Of a DNA stretch of 64,000 bases, positions 1-11,145 are shown piece by piece. Position numbers and translations under genes: made by a program. Within the stretch, counting starts at the first letter, position 1, and every line of letters starts with the position of its first letter. The DNA is from Hepsetus odoe (lineage: Eukaryota; Chordata; Actinopteri; Characiformes; Hepsetidae): positions 10,371,379-10,435,378 of the forward strand of contig CM029367.1 in the NCBI GenBank assembly GCA_017165825.1. The letters run 5' to 3'. A model generated the notes under the pieces. That model was not told the origin of the DNA. It made no database searches and was given only the letters and a program-made list of their open reading frames with translations.

Positions 1-992
1 AGTCTGCAACAGATGAGAATGAACCTTTGAAAATATATACACAGAAGGTACTACAGACAACGGTAAAAGCATGGTGTTTGGGAGGAATAAATAGTATTTT
101 ACAATGCATTAAACAGCATTTAGTACATTCCTGTTTATTATCATTATAGCAATTTCTAAATAAATAAATGCTTACCAGCCAAAAAAAAAAAAAAAGCTTT
201 TGTAAATCTGTTTTCCATTTGGTGCCTAAAACCTCTAAACAGTACAGTGAAGACTACTGTGTTCCACACATCAATCACAAAATAAAACAAACACTTGAAG
301 GCTAGAACATGATACTGGAAGAAAGTTAAGGTCATCCTCTAGCCAATTGCGCTTTCTTGGACTCCTGGCCACAAATGACTGTGGCATCACCAAGGCCTAA
401 TCACGCATTCTCCAGAAGAAAGACAGTTAGTCAGTTTAACTCAGTTACTGAATGGTAGGACAAACTCACATATCGGTGCTGACAAATGTATTATCAGTAA
501 AATAACAAAAGACAACAAAGTGGCAGAACTTGTTTAGGACTGACAGCTCAGTGAGTTACATCAAATTCTTGAATTAAATTGGTGTAGATTAATTGCTGAT
601 CATACAGTCAGAACGACTAAGGACATTTCATTTAAAAATTATATCTAGAGTCAGATAAATACCTTGACTCTTAAAAAAAAAGTATAAAAGATAAAAGCAT
701 CTTTCAAAAACAAAAGGAGTGCTTTGCAAAATCGTAAACAGTGTTTGGGGTTTACCAAAAATGAAGAGTTTGAAATTATTTTTATACCTCAGTAGTGAGA
801 TTAGTGAAATCATTAAAATGATAAAATACTATACATTTCTAAATATTATAAATATTTATGCAGCTAATCAATTACACAAAACATAACTGCAGTGAAATGG
901 TACTGAACAAATTAAAAAATAAAAACGGCTGAATTAGAGTTTTGGCAGGATTGAAATTTTTCTTGCAGTAATTTTAGGCATACCTTAACTAG

Positions 993-1042
993 GGCAGTGG
1001 TGGCCTAGCAGTTAGAGACTGCACCGCCTTCTATATCCTGAC
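993..1042 (+). repeat. SINE-A head fragment
   Basis: About 50 bp match the 5' tRNA-like head of the SINE-A family found many times in this window, including the A-box-like TGGCCTAGCAG. The B box and body are missing, so this is an old truncated copy. Confidence 0.5.
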
Positions 1043-3436
1043 CAAACAAAGACATAAAATTGCAATACAGTATAGAGCAGGGCCAATGTTCACACTCATT
1101 TATAGATTGCAGCAGTCGGAGCATTTAAAAAGAAAGTGAACATGAGGAACAAGCTTAGATTCTGAAAGAGGGTGATGCTTCATCGCAAAATGTTCTGACA
1201 AAATCAAGACTGTCATTTAAATCTCAAAATATCAAATCTAAAACATTGCACTGCAACACTCCAACTATGGCTGAGATGCAGGTAAACATTTAGGCCCACT
1301 AGCCAGAAGTCTCTCTAATAACCGTGTACAAATGGCAGGGTTGACAAGCGCTGGACCATATGACACTATTTAACCAAACTGTGATCAATTACATCACAAT
1401 ATTCTGTATTAAACAGACTGTGATTGGCTGTTCTTTAGTTACTCTCACTACATGTTACTACAGAGAGTAGTTAGTCCTGTTTTTTTGGGTTTGATACAGT
1501 GCAGTTTGTTAAAGTTAACGAAAGAAAAATATTCAACTCATCAGATTTTCTGAAAAATAAAACAGCATCCAGCATCAGGGTGCTACACAACAGTATCCGG
1601 TTGTTGACAATATTAAGCTATTAAGCTATTTAAGTAAAAATAATCTTTTAGATTTAAAAACCAGTATGTCTACCGTTACAGTTTTTGTCTACAGGTCCAC
1701 TTTGGGAAACATGTCCCTACATTTAAAACTTCAAATATGTTCATGTTTTGGAATTTTAGCGTCTTGTTATTGTTTGCATTAATAAATATTAATGCAAAAT
1801 ACAAAGACATTTTTTAGACAAATAAATGAGTTTTACATAAATTTCTTAACAAATTTTACATGATATTTGAGAGGTAAATTTCTCAAATGTCACAGGGCAC
1901 ATCCTTTATTAAGAATACAAATAAAATGTCAGAAGTTTAAGGAATTTAATAAAAAGTACAAAATTGAGCAGTTACAAGACTTTGACAAGGCAATTAGGGA
2001 AAATGTCTTCGACGTGCTTTTTAGTAGATCTCGGTGCTACAACACATGCCGAGCACAAGAAAATGAACCTAAGCATTGGTGTGAACTGCTTAAGCTTTTG
2101 TTTCCTATGCACCTAGTACAAATGAAGGAAATACTTGAGGGTATGACACACCAAGCCTGTTGGGCCGTTCACACACTAATATGAAGCTTCTACCCACACA
2201 GAGAGGAGCTGTTAAACTGCTAAAAAGACAAGAAGAAACTATTTAAAAATGTTGCATCAGGTTGAGCTTTATCATTTAATGTCTTTCCATTCTTGAACAC
2301 TTTTAGCACATTCTGACACTCAAGGTCACATGACATGGTCACAGCTGTGGTTCAGTTACTTCACTAGTTTATGAGTTGCAGAACGAACCCATGAGATCAT
2401 AGGCATAACTGTCAAGATGCAACCAATCAAGTGCACCTGCGCTGTCTGCTGCATTCAACAAACCTTCTAGAATGTCAAGCGAAAAGCCCTGCTCAAGAGT
2501 TTATCTGGAAAAGAAAGTTGTAGAAACCACCACCAACATTCCATTAAAACCACAATGAACATTTCTCTAAAAACCAGTCTAAGAGCTTTGCCACGTGAAG
2601 GAGAATGGAAGGTTAAGTGAACGAGATAACTCTTATGACTCACTGCTGTTTCCAATAAATCCTGTGTGTGCTCCAGTGTCTAAAAAGTCCCAGAAGAGAG
2701 GTTTTGTCCCAGTTAGGACCCACTTCAGCCTTCAGGTCACTTATCACACATGACATCAAGGCTCAGTGTGAGGTCACAAACTCTGTCTCTTTGATCTTGC
2801 CTGATACAGGCAAACAGAATAGCTGCTATTATAGATAAACCTATTTAGTGCTGGTCTCCTGGAAGTGAGGTGGAGGGCTTACATGACGACATACGGCCAT
2901 CTCTCAAACCTTCCACACAAAGGAATACCCTCTAACAGACCTGCTCCACACTGGCTTATGACAAGGCTGAATGTGCTTTGGGACACAGGTCGCATGGAAG
3001 TGAAACCAAACAGAGATGCTGGAGATGAAAGCTTTCTGCAGCACTCAGCAAATGAAGGGAGTTCCGTCAAGGCTGAAGGAACGTAAAAGGCTGACATGGC
3101 CAGGTGCGATGTCACAGATGCAAAAACGATCCATACAGGAAGCCAAGAAGACAACAAAAGAGCCAGGCAAAAAAGCAACTGCTTCAAAGCCAATATTATG
3201 CTTCATTACTGAGGCGTGCAGCATTACTTCATTGTGGGGGTGGGGGGGAGCATAAATCTTTTGAGCTAGAACCTTAAGGCAGAACCCATATTCCAGTTGA
3301 AAGTTTATGTATAAATAAGCAAGGAATGAACTTTTGGTTGCAAAGACAAGTCTTCTTAAGCATTATGAAGACCATTATATTACCCATCTTTCTACTATGA
3401 CAAGAAAATTAAGCAACACCAAGAGGTTAATTCAAC

Positions 3437-3645
3437 ATTTACATTTATGGCATTTTGCAGACGCTCATACCAAGAGCGACTTCAATGTCCTAATTACATG
3501 GACAGTCTCCCTGAAGACACTCAGGGTTAAGGGTCTTGCTCAGGGACCCAGTGGTGGTAGTGCTAGAGGTGGGATTTGAACCTGGGACCTCTTGAGCCAT
3601 TGGTCCATAGGCAAGGACCCTACCACTAGACCACCGCCACCCGCC
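3437..3645 (-). mobile_element. SINE-B copy (tRNA-headed SINE)
   Basis: Read on the minus strand it starts with an A box (GGTCTAGTGGTAGGG) and a B box (AGGTTCAAATCCCACC). It ends in the tail widespread in fish genomes (gcgtctgcaaaatgcc..aaatgtaaatg), a tail type shared with L2/CR1-like LINEs. Four more copies lie in the window (9.5, 16.0, 33.1 and 63.4 kb). The copy is nearly complete and sits in mcph1 intron 8. Confidence 0.8.
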
Positions 3646-3885
3646 AAGCCCCCCAATTTGATCATGAATCACTGGATACAGAAAGATTTGATTGAAAATG
3701 CGACCATGTTCATTCAATTTGGTAAAAATTACAATTTTAAAAAAGTGGAAAAGCTTTACCTTTGAGTATTTGTCCGTTTTCATATTTCCTTGCTTGCTAC
3801 ACATTTCAGAACAGCTGTCAGTGAGCCCATCTGAGGTGCTTTTACTGCCTACAAATGAAAATATGCAAAACAAAAAGGGGGGAAA

Positions 3886-3886
<1 letters not shown>

Positions 3887-3920
<34 letters not shown>
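3887..3920 (+). repeat. A homopolymer, 34 nt
   Basis: Uninterrupted A run. Exact length is likely to vary and to be assembly-sensitive. Confidence 0.9.
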
Positions 3921-3923
<3 letters not shown>

Positions 3924-4332
3924 CAGACTAGTGCTCCTCACCACAGATGCATCTATGCAGCTGAGCTCTTTCCAAAACCAAACATGTTGATGCATTTTCA
4001 GACACGAGGTACGCAAGACTGTGAAAATGTTTATTTAAATTATGAATCCGAACAGTTGAAACAGAATGAAAAGTATTTCATACCTGGCATTTAATCACCA
4101 AAACATAATGTCAGTTGACATGGTCAGAAAGCAAGAAATCATCCCAAACAAATGAACAGACAGTTGCCTTTCAGACTGATTAATTAGGTGTGATGCTAAT
4201 GGTCTTACTAAAGATAAAAATACTGATGGATTGATTAACAATCTCGTACTCTGCAGGAAACTTCGGAATGTGCACATGGTGTTGCTGAGACTGATAGTTT
4301 AATTCTCATTAGCGGCTTTTAACCATCCTTAC

Positions 4333-5328
4333 TTTCTGATGATCTGACTGAATTCTGCTCGGCTCTCCTCCTCTGTCTCTTTGCAGCAGGTTCCTGCCTT
4401 GCCTCCTCCGTTCTGAACACTTCAGGTAATGTGGACATGTTGGAGACCAATGCTTGGCCAGATGTCTTTGGGACAACTTCCTCAGATGATTTGTTGAAAG
4501 CACTTGATTGGCCCGATGCTTTTAAGCTGTCTTTGCCATTGAAGACCTTATGTTTTCTGTCTGCAGTGTTGGTCTCATGGAGCTTGTTTTTGCATCGATT
4601 ACGATTTGAAGGCTCAAGGTCAAAGGAGGGTAAATGCACCACTTTTGAAGACGAGGTCCTGCGCCCTGCCGTTTTCTTGGTTGAAGCGAAGTAGTCCTCA
4701 AAAATATTGTCATCCTCATCACTAGGATTAGAGTCAAATTGGTGGTTGGAGACATTCACTACAGCAGCCTGCTTTTTATAAAATACAGATGTAGTGGTAA
4801 GGCCTTTATCTGGAGATAAATGCTCATTTTTTGAAAGCAAAGTTTCCACAGAATGACGTCTTCCAATGTTTGCTGAGTAAAATTTGTCTTTAGCCTTCTT
4901 TTTCAGTGGAATGAGACTTAATTCTGATTCAGTACTGCTAAGAGGTGAACTGCTTTTTAATTCCTTAATGTTACATAATGACCTAGATTTTTCAGTTGCG
5001 CCATCATCTGGCTTAGGCTGCAAGGCAGATTTTTTTGTGGCCATTTTATGAACAAAACAATCTAAAGAAGATTGTTTTTTTACTCCAGAACATGATCTCC
5101 TCTGTCTTTTACTTTGTGGCGACACTGGGATGTTAACAGGCTCTTTTAGTGCTTTTGCACAGTTAATTGTAACATCTGAGTCACGAGATGACTCCTTAGC
5201 ATGACATTTAGATGCCTTCTTCACTGCAGAGGTCATATTGGTTGATGGTACATCATAGTATTCTTTATCTCCTTCATTACTGTTGGAACATCTGTGAGTT
5301 TCTGATGCAAGCGGCTCTTCTTCCTCAT
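4333..5328 (-). CDS. mcph1: mcph1 coding exon 8 (large central exon)
   Basis: 996 nt with no stop, from acceptor CATACAG to donor GTAAGG, phase 1 at both ends. It begins DEEEEPLASETHRC and ends VRSSESK. It corresponds to the single large central exon of vertebrate MCPH1: Ser-rich, charged and poorly conserved. It contains the basic cluster SPQSKRQRRS and, near residues 420-432, the acidic-aromatic motif DEDDNIFEDYFAS, which resembles the human YDDYFSP segment in the region reported to bind condensin II. If the donor were not used, a stop follows three codons later. Confidence 0.92.
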
Positions 5329-7968
5329 CTGTATGTACAAAAACAAAGCTGTCACTGTTTAATATGATCATAAAACTTCATAACATTTTTGCATATTGGT
5401 ATTTCTAAACAAGATCTTTTTTCTAAAAATCTAACCAATAAAAACTTACATTTTATAATTAACATACAATTATATGGCCAATTCTTCCACTGTCCCTAAA
5501 TGTGGTTGATTAATAATTGAAGCTCTCAAATTCAAAATAAAAACCTGAAAACCAAACAAAAACCTAAACATTAAAATGACCAAGCACAGCCTTATAAAAA
5601 AAAATATATTATAAAAAGTTTCTGAAACTGACATTAAAATTTGTGCTACCAACATGTGAAAATTAAATGGTTAAATATAAGAAAGAAAAAAAAAAAAAAA
5701 AAAAACCCTCTGACCCAGTAGTTGTTTGGACAGGTTGGTGGGAGTCTCCCCAAGAGAAGGCCTTGGGGAATCATCTAGATCAGAGTCCTGAAACTGGGAG
5801 GCTGTAGAAGGAGTTATAAAGGTATTTTAAAGTCATAGTTAGAAAAGAAGCACTCTGCAACAACACATGATCTTTATTCTGAACATAATGCTAATAGTTA
5901 TCAGTTTATTGACAGCAGGGGGCGTACCAGTAGGTGAGAGATTTTCACGCTGGGCTCTCATTTCCCTCAACCGCTGTGCCATAGCATCAGCCCTTCTTGA
6001 AGAGGGACTGTACACAATTCCATTCTCCTCATCAATTATGAATGGAGATGTATCTGAAACTTTACACACACACAAAGGCAGTTCATGTGAAAACTAAATG
6101 ATTTACAGCAAGTTGCTATTGAAGGGAAAAAACAAAACAAAAAACAAACTTAGATTTTTACCTACGGGGGATGAACGAGCTAGGCCTTCTATCATTTTGT
6201 CCAACTTTCTCTTCAGTCGCTTAGGAGTGACTGAAGGAACATCCCTTGGCTGCATGCAGCGATGCTAAAAAACCAAGAGCAATTAATGGGGATTTGCAAC
6301 TACTAACTTTTAAAGTTCCCAAAAGCAATCAGGCTCAAGTAGACACATGCCTTATAATTAGGGAGGTAAATCAATTCATTTACCGTTCTTTTTTTTAAGT
6401 GACTGAGCTTTGATTCTTCATGTTGAGCAGGGTACAATGCCTCATCAGCATGCTCAGCATTTTCTTTGCACCTGCACAGACCAGCGGTGGGATGACAAAA
6501 TATAACCAAAGCAACATAACCTTGAGTGTTAGAGACATCTACTGGTCAAAAAAAGAAAAATAAGTTCAAATTCATTATTAAAGATGGTATGTGCTCATGA
6601 ACTTAAATTGATGAAGCTATAAACCAATTAGAGACAGGAACCAAGCATTTAACTAAAAGTTAGAAACATCAAAATATTGCAGACATTTCATATTCATTTC
6701 ATGTTTTTAGTGTTTCTTTATAAAGTCCTAAATAATAGAGTAATGCTTTTGAATATTTGAATATGTTTCCTGCCTGGAGACCTGATCACAACTTAAAAAA
6801 AAATATATTAATATTTATATTAACGAAAATCCTAATGGTTTAAGTTATGTAATTTCATATTATTAAAAACATTGATTTTGAATGACAGCATATGCTGAAA
6901 GTCCAAGGCTTAAGCACAACTCACAATGAATCCTGTATGAAATTCAAAACATGAATAAACAAATACATTCAGGGTTTTTCTAAGGTTCTTCACTTGTTAA
7001 ATCATAAACCCTTGTAGTAGATTCTTATTGCCAGTTCCAGTAGCATTGTACTGTTTCTCTGAATACAACTGCACTACAGTGTAAACAGTCCTTAAATGAT
7101 CTTGATAGTACATTATTCAGATCTTACCTGGCCACCCAGTGGACAGACACGATCTTCACACCCATTTTCTTTGCTTTATTCCATGTGGACTGATGGCCAT
7201 GTTTAAACACGACATGGGTGACATGTTTGTTGAATGTTTTAGAAACCTGGAACGCAAAGCAAATTCATTCAAATGACTTAAATTATAATTTACATATAAA
7301 AAAAAAAATTATTTATTTATTTATTTTTTTTTTTTAAGTGCCAGAGTTCAGCTTACCTGAGCGCCCATATCTCGGAGCTGGTGGATGAAGGGGTCAGAGT
7401 AATTTTCAGTCCTACTTGCGGACCAGACATCAACATATGCCACAACATCTGCACAGCAGGAGAGAGAATAACACAGGGAACAAAATAAGACAAGAGTGAT
7501 GAAACCCCGCTAATTAGGGCAGCGGTGGCCTAGTGGTTAGGGAGTTGGCCCTGCATCGGAAGATTGTCGGTTCGATTCACAAGTAGGTTGCCCTGAGGTA
7601 CCCCTGAGTAAGGTACCATCCCCATCACTGCTACCTGCGCTTTCAATAGCTGCCCACTGCTGCATGGTGTTTGTGTGTACTTTCAGACCGTGAAGAGAAA
7701 GTGTTGGGAACAGATCCCAGGACCTTCTCACTGTGGGGCGACAGCGCCTCATGATATAAATGATGTGCCGGACAAGTCAAGTCAATTTACACAGCATGTA
7801 AGCAGTTGAAAAGAGAAAAGAGAAAAATAAGCAGAAAAGCACAGCAATCCATAAAAAAACAAGCAACTGAAACAGTTTAGAAGCATATATTAGACATGTC
7901 CCTATGTATTTTTGTTAAATGTGCAATTAAGTACCTCTGAGCACAGCAACAGGAGTCCTGTTTGTCAT
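4333..7968 (-). CDS. mcph1: Microcephalin (mcph1), 5' part: coding exons 1-8
   Basis: MCPH1 is a nuclear BRCT protein acting in DNA-damage signalling, chromosome condensation control (it restrains condensin II) and neural progenitor division. Eight minus-strand exons join in consistent phase to give 548 residues. Residues about 11-100 form the N-terminal BRCT domain, with VVAYVDVWS, TENYS, VSKTFNKHVTHVVFKHG, QSTWNKAKK and VKIVSVHWVAR all close to human MCPH1. Residues 146-187 carry IVYSPSSRRADAMAQRLREM and RENLSPT, again close to human. The rest is a low-complexity, charged central region with two basic nuclear-localisation-like clusters (KRQRR near residue 289, AAKRQRRR near 531). The human protein is about 835 residues, so the two C-terminal BRCT domains are missing here and should lie beyond position 1. 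I chose the ATG at 7968 because an upstream in-frame stop is reached through a plausible 5' exon with no ATG between. Confidence 0.93.
5715..5801 (-). CDS. mcph1: mcph1 coding exon 7 (possible cassette exon)
   Basis: 87 nt, phase 1 at both ends, encoding ASQFQDSDLDDSPRPSLGET then PTNLSKQLL. The acceptor CTTCTACAG is good. A second CAG 14 nt further in would give an immediate stop and is rejected. The donor has to be the weak GTCAGA, since the other GT (before the T run) would put exon 8 out of frame. I do not recognise homology for this segment. The call rests on phase and composition. Confidence 0.65.
5928..6053 (-). CDS. mcph1: mcph1 coding exon 6
   Basis: 126 nt between acceptor GTTTCAG and donor GTACGC, phase 1 at both ends. 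It encodes ENGIVYSPSSRRADAMAQRL, then REMRAQRENLSPT. Human has GSLIYTP and MEKRLQEMKEKRENLSPT here, the best conserved block outside the BRCT domain. Confidence 0.93.
6162..6264 (-). CDS. mcph1: mcph1 coding exon 5
   Basis: 103 nt between acceptor TTTTTTAG and donor GTAAAA, ending in phase 1. It encodes HRCMQPRDVPSVTPKRLKRK, matching the human KCMQPKDFNFKTPE region, then a basic helix-like stretch (LDKMIEGLARSSPV). Confidence 0.9.
6384..6471 (-). CDS. mcph1: mcph1 coding exon 4 (BRCT1 end)
   Basis: 88 nt between acceptor GTGCAG and donor GTAAAT, ending in phase 0. It encodes RCKENAEHADEALYPAQ followed by ESKLSHLKKRT. The match is to human residues near 81-110 (CRTAGAHIDESLFPAAN..LSSLIKKKRK). 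Confidence 0.9.
7128..7246 (-). CDS. mcph1: mcph1 coding exon 3 (BRCT1 core)
   Basis: 119 nt between acceptor GTTCCAG and donor GTAAGA, ending in phase 2. It encodes VSKTFNKHVTHVVFKHG, then HQSTWNKAKKMGVKIVSVHW. The buried BRCT Trp (VHWV) is present. Confidence 0.95.
7357..7448 (-). CDS. mcph1: mcph1 coding exon 2 (BRCT1 start)
   Basis: 92 nt between acceptor TGTGCAG and donor GTAAGC. It encodes the first BRCT strand and helix: VVAYVDVWSASRTENYS then FIHQLRDMGAQ. It aligns without gaps to human residues 8-38 or so. Confidence 0.93.
7517..7690 (+). mobile_element. SINE-A, body type 2, truncated
   Basis: tRNA-like head (TGGCCTAGTGG A box and a degenerate B box GGTTCGATTC) followed by the type-2 body (ctttcaatagctgcccactgc). 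The tail is lost near 7690. It lies in the mcph1 intron between coding exons 1 and 2, antisense to the gene. Confidence 0.75.
7935..7968 (-). CDS. mcph1: mcph1 coding exon 1
   Basis: Encodes MTNRTPVAVLR and ends in phase 1 at donor GTACTT. The first G of the next codon joins exon 2 to restore the Asp of the DVVAYVDVW motif, as in human. A TTGCAG acceptor before 7995 would give 27 nt of leader in this exon. If that acceptor is not used, an in-frame ATG at 8002-8004 would add 12 residues. Confidence 0.8.
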
Positions 7969-8394
7969 GTCTGAACAGAGAAGACTTCTTGGTCCCTGCA
8001 ACATGCACACAGCACCAAACTGAGCACAGAAAACACGACGTTTAGTGAGAAATAACTGGTCTTTGCCACTGGAAGAGTTACATCCTCAACAATGTTCATT
8101 CCTCTTAACCTTTAAAGGAAGCACTGGGTCCTGTAGTTCTATTTTGACGCTTTATTTAAGCCTTTTTTCTCAAAAACACTTCATTCAGATGTTACAGGTC
8201 TGCTAACGGTAGCTAGCTGAACAACATTAGCTGTGCTAACGCTAGCAGGTTGTTGCTGGGTCCATGGGAACGGTGAGCCAAAACAACTTCCTGACTTCCA
8301 AACTTCCAAAAACAAACAGGTTTAACTAAAAATATACGAGGCACGGTGTGGAACCGGTTAGACACACGAATCTGCCTGTTCGACCCAAACTCAC

Positions 8395-8700
8395 CCGTAG
8401 ACTAGCCGACTGTGTTTAGCGGCTCAGCTGCCCGCCAGCATCACCTTCAAAATATAAACACGGCCCGATCGGGAAGGAGAGCGTGTTTCTGGAAGTGAAG
8501 TTAAAAACCACTGCTCCTGTTTATCATAATTTTCTGTCACTTTCGCGGCAGAGTTCACATTTCTCCTTCTGCTGGATTCACCGAGACCTCCGAACTCAGC
8601 ACTGCACCCTACTGGACGAGCTGCTCCCGAACACTGTCCTTCACTCCGGACAGCCCGCCAGCAAATCACCACCATCGGGACCAGGAACCAGGAACCAGCC
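8395..8700 (-). promoter_or_regulatory. mcph1: mcph1 promoter and probable untranslated first exon
   Basis: A GC-rich, CpG-containing block upstream of mcph1. On the minus strand it ends in a strong donor (ACGG then GTGAGT, at 8394-8389) that splices plausibly to the acceptor before 7995. Reading back from the mcph1 ATG through this junction reaches an in-frame TAA with no intervening ATG. The exon also holds a short upstream ORF, MLAGS then stop. No TATA box is evident, and the transcription start cannot be placed. Confidence 0.5.
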
Positions 8701-8916
8701 ATTAAATATATCAGGATTGTGATTTTTATTATAACTGAGCTGGCCTAATACATAGATCTAAATCAGTCAATTCTCTCTTGATCTTCTCACCTGATAAATG
8801 TGTGTGGTGAAGACAATTTTATATGTAAAGGATGGTTATCCAAACTCACACTTGATTGCCATTCAGTTCCTCACCTGAAACTGTCCACCTTACCAAACGG
8901 AATGCTAACAGGTTCA

Positions 8917-9452
8917 TGTACAGTACTGTGCTAAACTTTTAGGCAGGTGTGAAAAAATGCTGTAAACAAAGAATGCTTTCAGAAATATAAATAATGATTT
9001 ACAAAATGCAAAGTGAGCAAACAAAAGAAAAATCTAAATCAAATCAATATTTGGTGTTACTACCGTTTGCCTTCAAACCAGCATCAGTTCTTCTGGCCCC
9101 CACAGAGCCCTGATCTTAACATCATCCAGTGTGTCTGGATTACATGAAGAGACAGGAGGATGTGAGGAAGCCTACATCCACAGAAGATCTGTGGTTAGTT
9201 CTCCAACATGTCTGGAACAACCTACCAGCCGAGTTCCTTCAAAAACTGTGTGCAAGTGTACATAGAAGAACTGATGCTGTTTTGAAGGCAAAGGGTGGTC
9301 ACAGCAAATATTGATTTGATTTAGATTTGTCTTTCATTCATTCACTGCATTTTGTTGATTGATGAAAATAAATGATTAACACTTCCATTTTTGATTCTTT
9401 GTTTACAGCATTCTTTCCATACCTGCCTAAAACTTTTGCACAGTTATGTATA
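8917..9452 (+). mobile_element. Tc1-like deletion derivative (MITE type 1)
   Basis: Terminal inverted repeats of the form TACAGTACTGTGCAAAAGTT (left end here with small changes) and its complement at 9452. The inside keeps the transposase 3' end: PDLNIIQCVWDYMKR corresponds to the Tc1 SPDLNPIENVW block holding the last catalytic acid region, followed by NNLPAEFLQKLCASV. The middle is deleted at a junction shared with the copy at 45.5 kb. Non-coding remnant about 200 bp upstream of the mcph1 promoter. Confidence 0.8.
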
Positions 9453-9490
9453 ACACAGGACCGCATTGCTGTGAGGTGACAGTGCTACTT

Positions 9491-9668
9491 TTATAGCATT
9501 TAGAGCGACTTACATTTCTAAACTACAGGGGCAGTCCCCCCTGGAGCATCTTGGGTTTAAGGGTTTTGCTCAGGAACCCAATGTTGGTACTGCTGGAGGT
9601 GGGATTCAAACCTTCAAACTCTTGGTCAGTAGGTGAGTATCCCACAACTAGACCACCACCACACCCTA
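9491..9668 (-). mobile_element. SINE-B copy
   Basis: Same family as 3437-3645, same strand. The tail is shortened (tagcatttagagcgacttac), while the head with its B box and GGTCTAGTTGTGGG is recognisable. Confidence 0.75.
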
Positions 9669-9769
9669 CCATGCCAACATGCCATGCCATTACTCCAAAT
9701 GGCAAACATAAGGAACCATGAAGGGGAATTACACATCGTTTTTAAAATCTTCTTGCTGCGCCAGTTTAG

Positions 9770-10012
9770 AGGTTGCCTGCATCTGCCTCCTTCAAACCGA
9801 CCACCTGCATGTCCTCTCTCACCACGTCCATAAACCTTCTCTTTGGTTTTCCTCGTTTCCTCTTTCCTGGCAGCTCCATCTTCAACATCCTCCTTCCAAT
9901 ATCCTCATTTCTCCTCTGGACATGTCCAAATAAATGCAACCTAGCTAGAATTTTGTTTTTTCTGGTTTTCCAGACACTCGTCTCAAATTTTCTGTTCAGC
10001 TCCAGCATCATG
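9770..10012 (-). mobile_element. RTE-clade LINE, 3' fragment
   Basis: The minus strand encodes degenerate MLELNRKFETSVWKTRKNK, then LHLFGHVQRRNEDIGRRML and MELPGKRKRGKPKRRFMDVV. These match the C-terminal end of the RTE reverse transcriptase seen in full at 34.85 kb. It is a 5'-truncated insertion, the usual LINE outcome. Confidence 0.8.
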
Positions 10013-10773
10013 GAAGAAAAACAAAAAGATTTAGAGACTGAGAAGGACAAGACATAACATGTTCTGCTTTTATCTGGACTGGATATATAATTCTGGCATA
10101 GTTTTGAAAAATGCTGGGGATCATTTAACTCCCGAAGAAAGAAACTTTATCAGGTAATACATAAACCAGAAAGAAATATGTGGTTTGGAAAACTTGTAGC
10201 TCTCCAGAATTTCTTCCCCAAAAACACCCCAGACCATCACTAAATCCTCCTCCACGGTTTGTGGTTGGAACAACACATTCTGTATTTTCTCTTTTCCTCA
10301 TCTCCACAAGATTTGCTCCCAGTCCTGAACGCTACAGTGTGCGCTTGTGATGGATCAAGCTGAAAGATTAGTCAGGGGTAAATTTCAGAAAAATCTTTAT
10401 TTATAAAATCTGGGTCATGATAGAGATCAGAACCAAACTACAGTAAACAATAAAGAACCACAATCACCCAACCAGCTCTCTCTTAAACACAGACCACCTA
10501 AAGCACTGCACTAACCTCACAAAGGAGAACATATATAGTGGCTGATTAGACCATTAGACCCAAAAGGGGGTAACAGAACAACAACTAAATTATGACAAAA
10601 GAAACAAAACAACACACTTAGTGTGTGAACTGGAACAGATCGTCCATAATCCAAATCCAAAAACCCAAAAGACTACATCAGAATATCTGATGAAACGCAA
10701 TAGCCTAAGATAAATAGCCCCTTTTCCCTCCTGACTTGGTACAACCGTGTTGGCCTTTTATGTATTTAAGATC
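10013..10773. other. Intergenic, nothing recognised
   Basis: No repeat family, exon or RNA gene recognised. It contains an A-rich stretch near 10.57-10.62 kb. Confidence 0.5.
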
Positions 10774-10787
10774 ACTGCTTACTATAG

Positions 10788-11030
10788 GGGCAATGGTGGC
10801 CTAGTGGTTAGGGCATTGGCCGGAGGATCGGGGGTTCGAACCCCTTCCCAATAGGTTGCCCTGAGGTACCCTTGAGCAAGGTGCCATCCCCGTCATGCTC
10901 CTCCCTGCGATGGGCTGGCGACCTGTCCAGGGTGTTTCCCCCGTCCTTCGCCCTGTGTGAGCTGGGATGGACTCCAGCACCCCCCCGTGACCCTGCATGG
11001 GACAAGTGGCAGATAATGACTGACTGACTG
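10788..11030 (+). mobile_element. SINE-A, body type 1, full length with TSD
   Basis: Complete copy: A box TGGCCTAGTGG, B box GGTTCGAACCC, type-1 body (gatgggctggcgacctgtcc) and a (TGAC)n tail. It is flanked by the perfect 14-bp target-site duplication ACTGCTTACTATAG at 10774-10787 and 11031-11044, so the boundaries are secure. Confidence 0.92.
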
Positions 11031-11145
11031 ACTGCTTACTATAGTCCACCTTTTGCCCAGCTGTCCCTAGCAGTCCTTCCACAGCTATAGGTAAATCAAA
11101 AAAGAGGAAATTCAGCTTAATTCTGTTTAATATAAACACTGAATG

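Larger units (their letters stand above)
1..4332 (-). other. mcph1: mcph1 intron 8 (5' part), no exon seen
   Basis: This stretch follows the donor of the large mcph1 exon. I looked on the minus strand for the second and third BRCT domains (exons resembling the human GCWVLSYDW and KWVLDSI regions) and found none, so those exons must lie beyond the left edge. Recognisable content is a SINE head fragment near 1 kb, one SINE-B copy at 3.44-3.65 kb and a 34-nt A run. The rest is AT-rich unique DNA. The longest open frames here (about 104 codons) resemble no family I know. Confidence 0.6.

Noticed and set aside
2879..3193. 104-codon minus-strand frame starting with a hydrophobic, signal-peptide-like stretch
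   Set aside because: No domain after the leader, no splice or promoter context, lies in mcph1 intron 8, and a plus-strand frame is open over part of the same DNA.
8424..8702. 92-codon minus-strand frame upstream of mcph1
   Set aside because: Lies in the GC-rich probable leader, where stops are rare. It is not in frame with mcph1 and resembles nothing known; its last codons give the short uORF noted.
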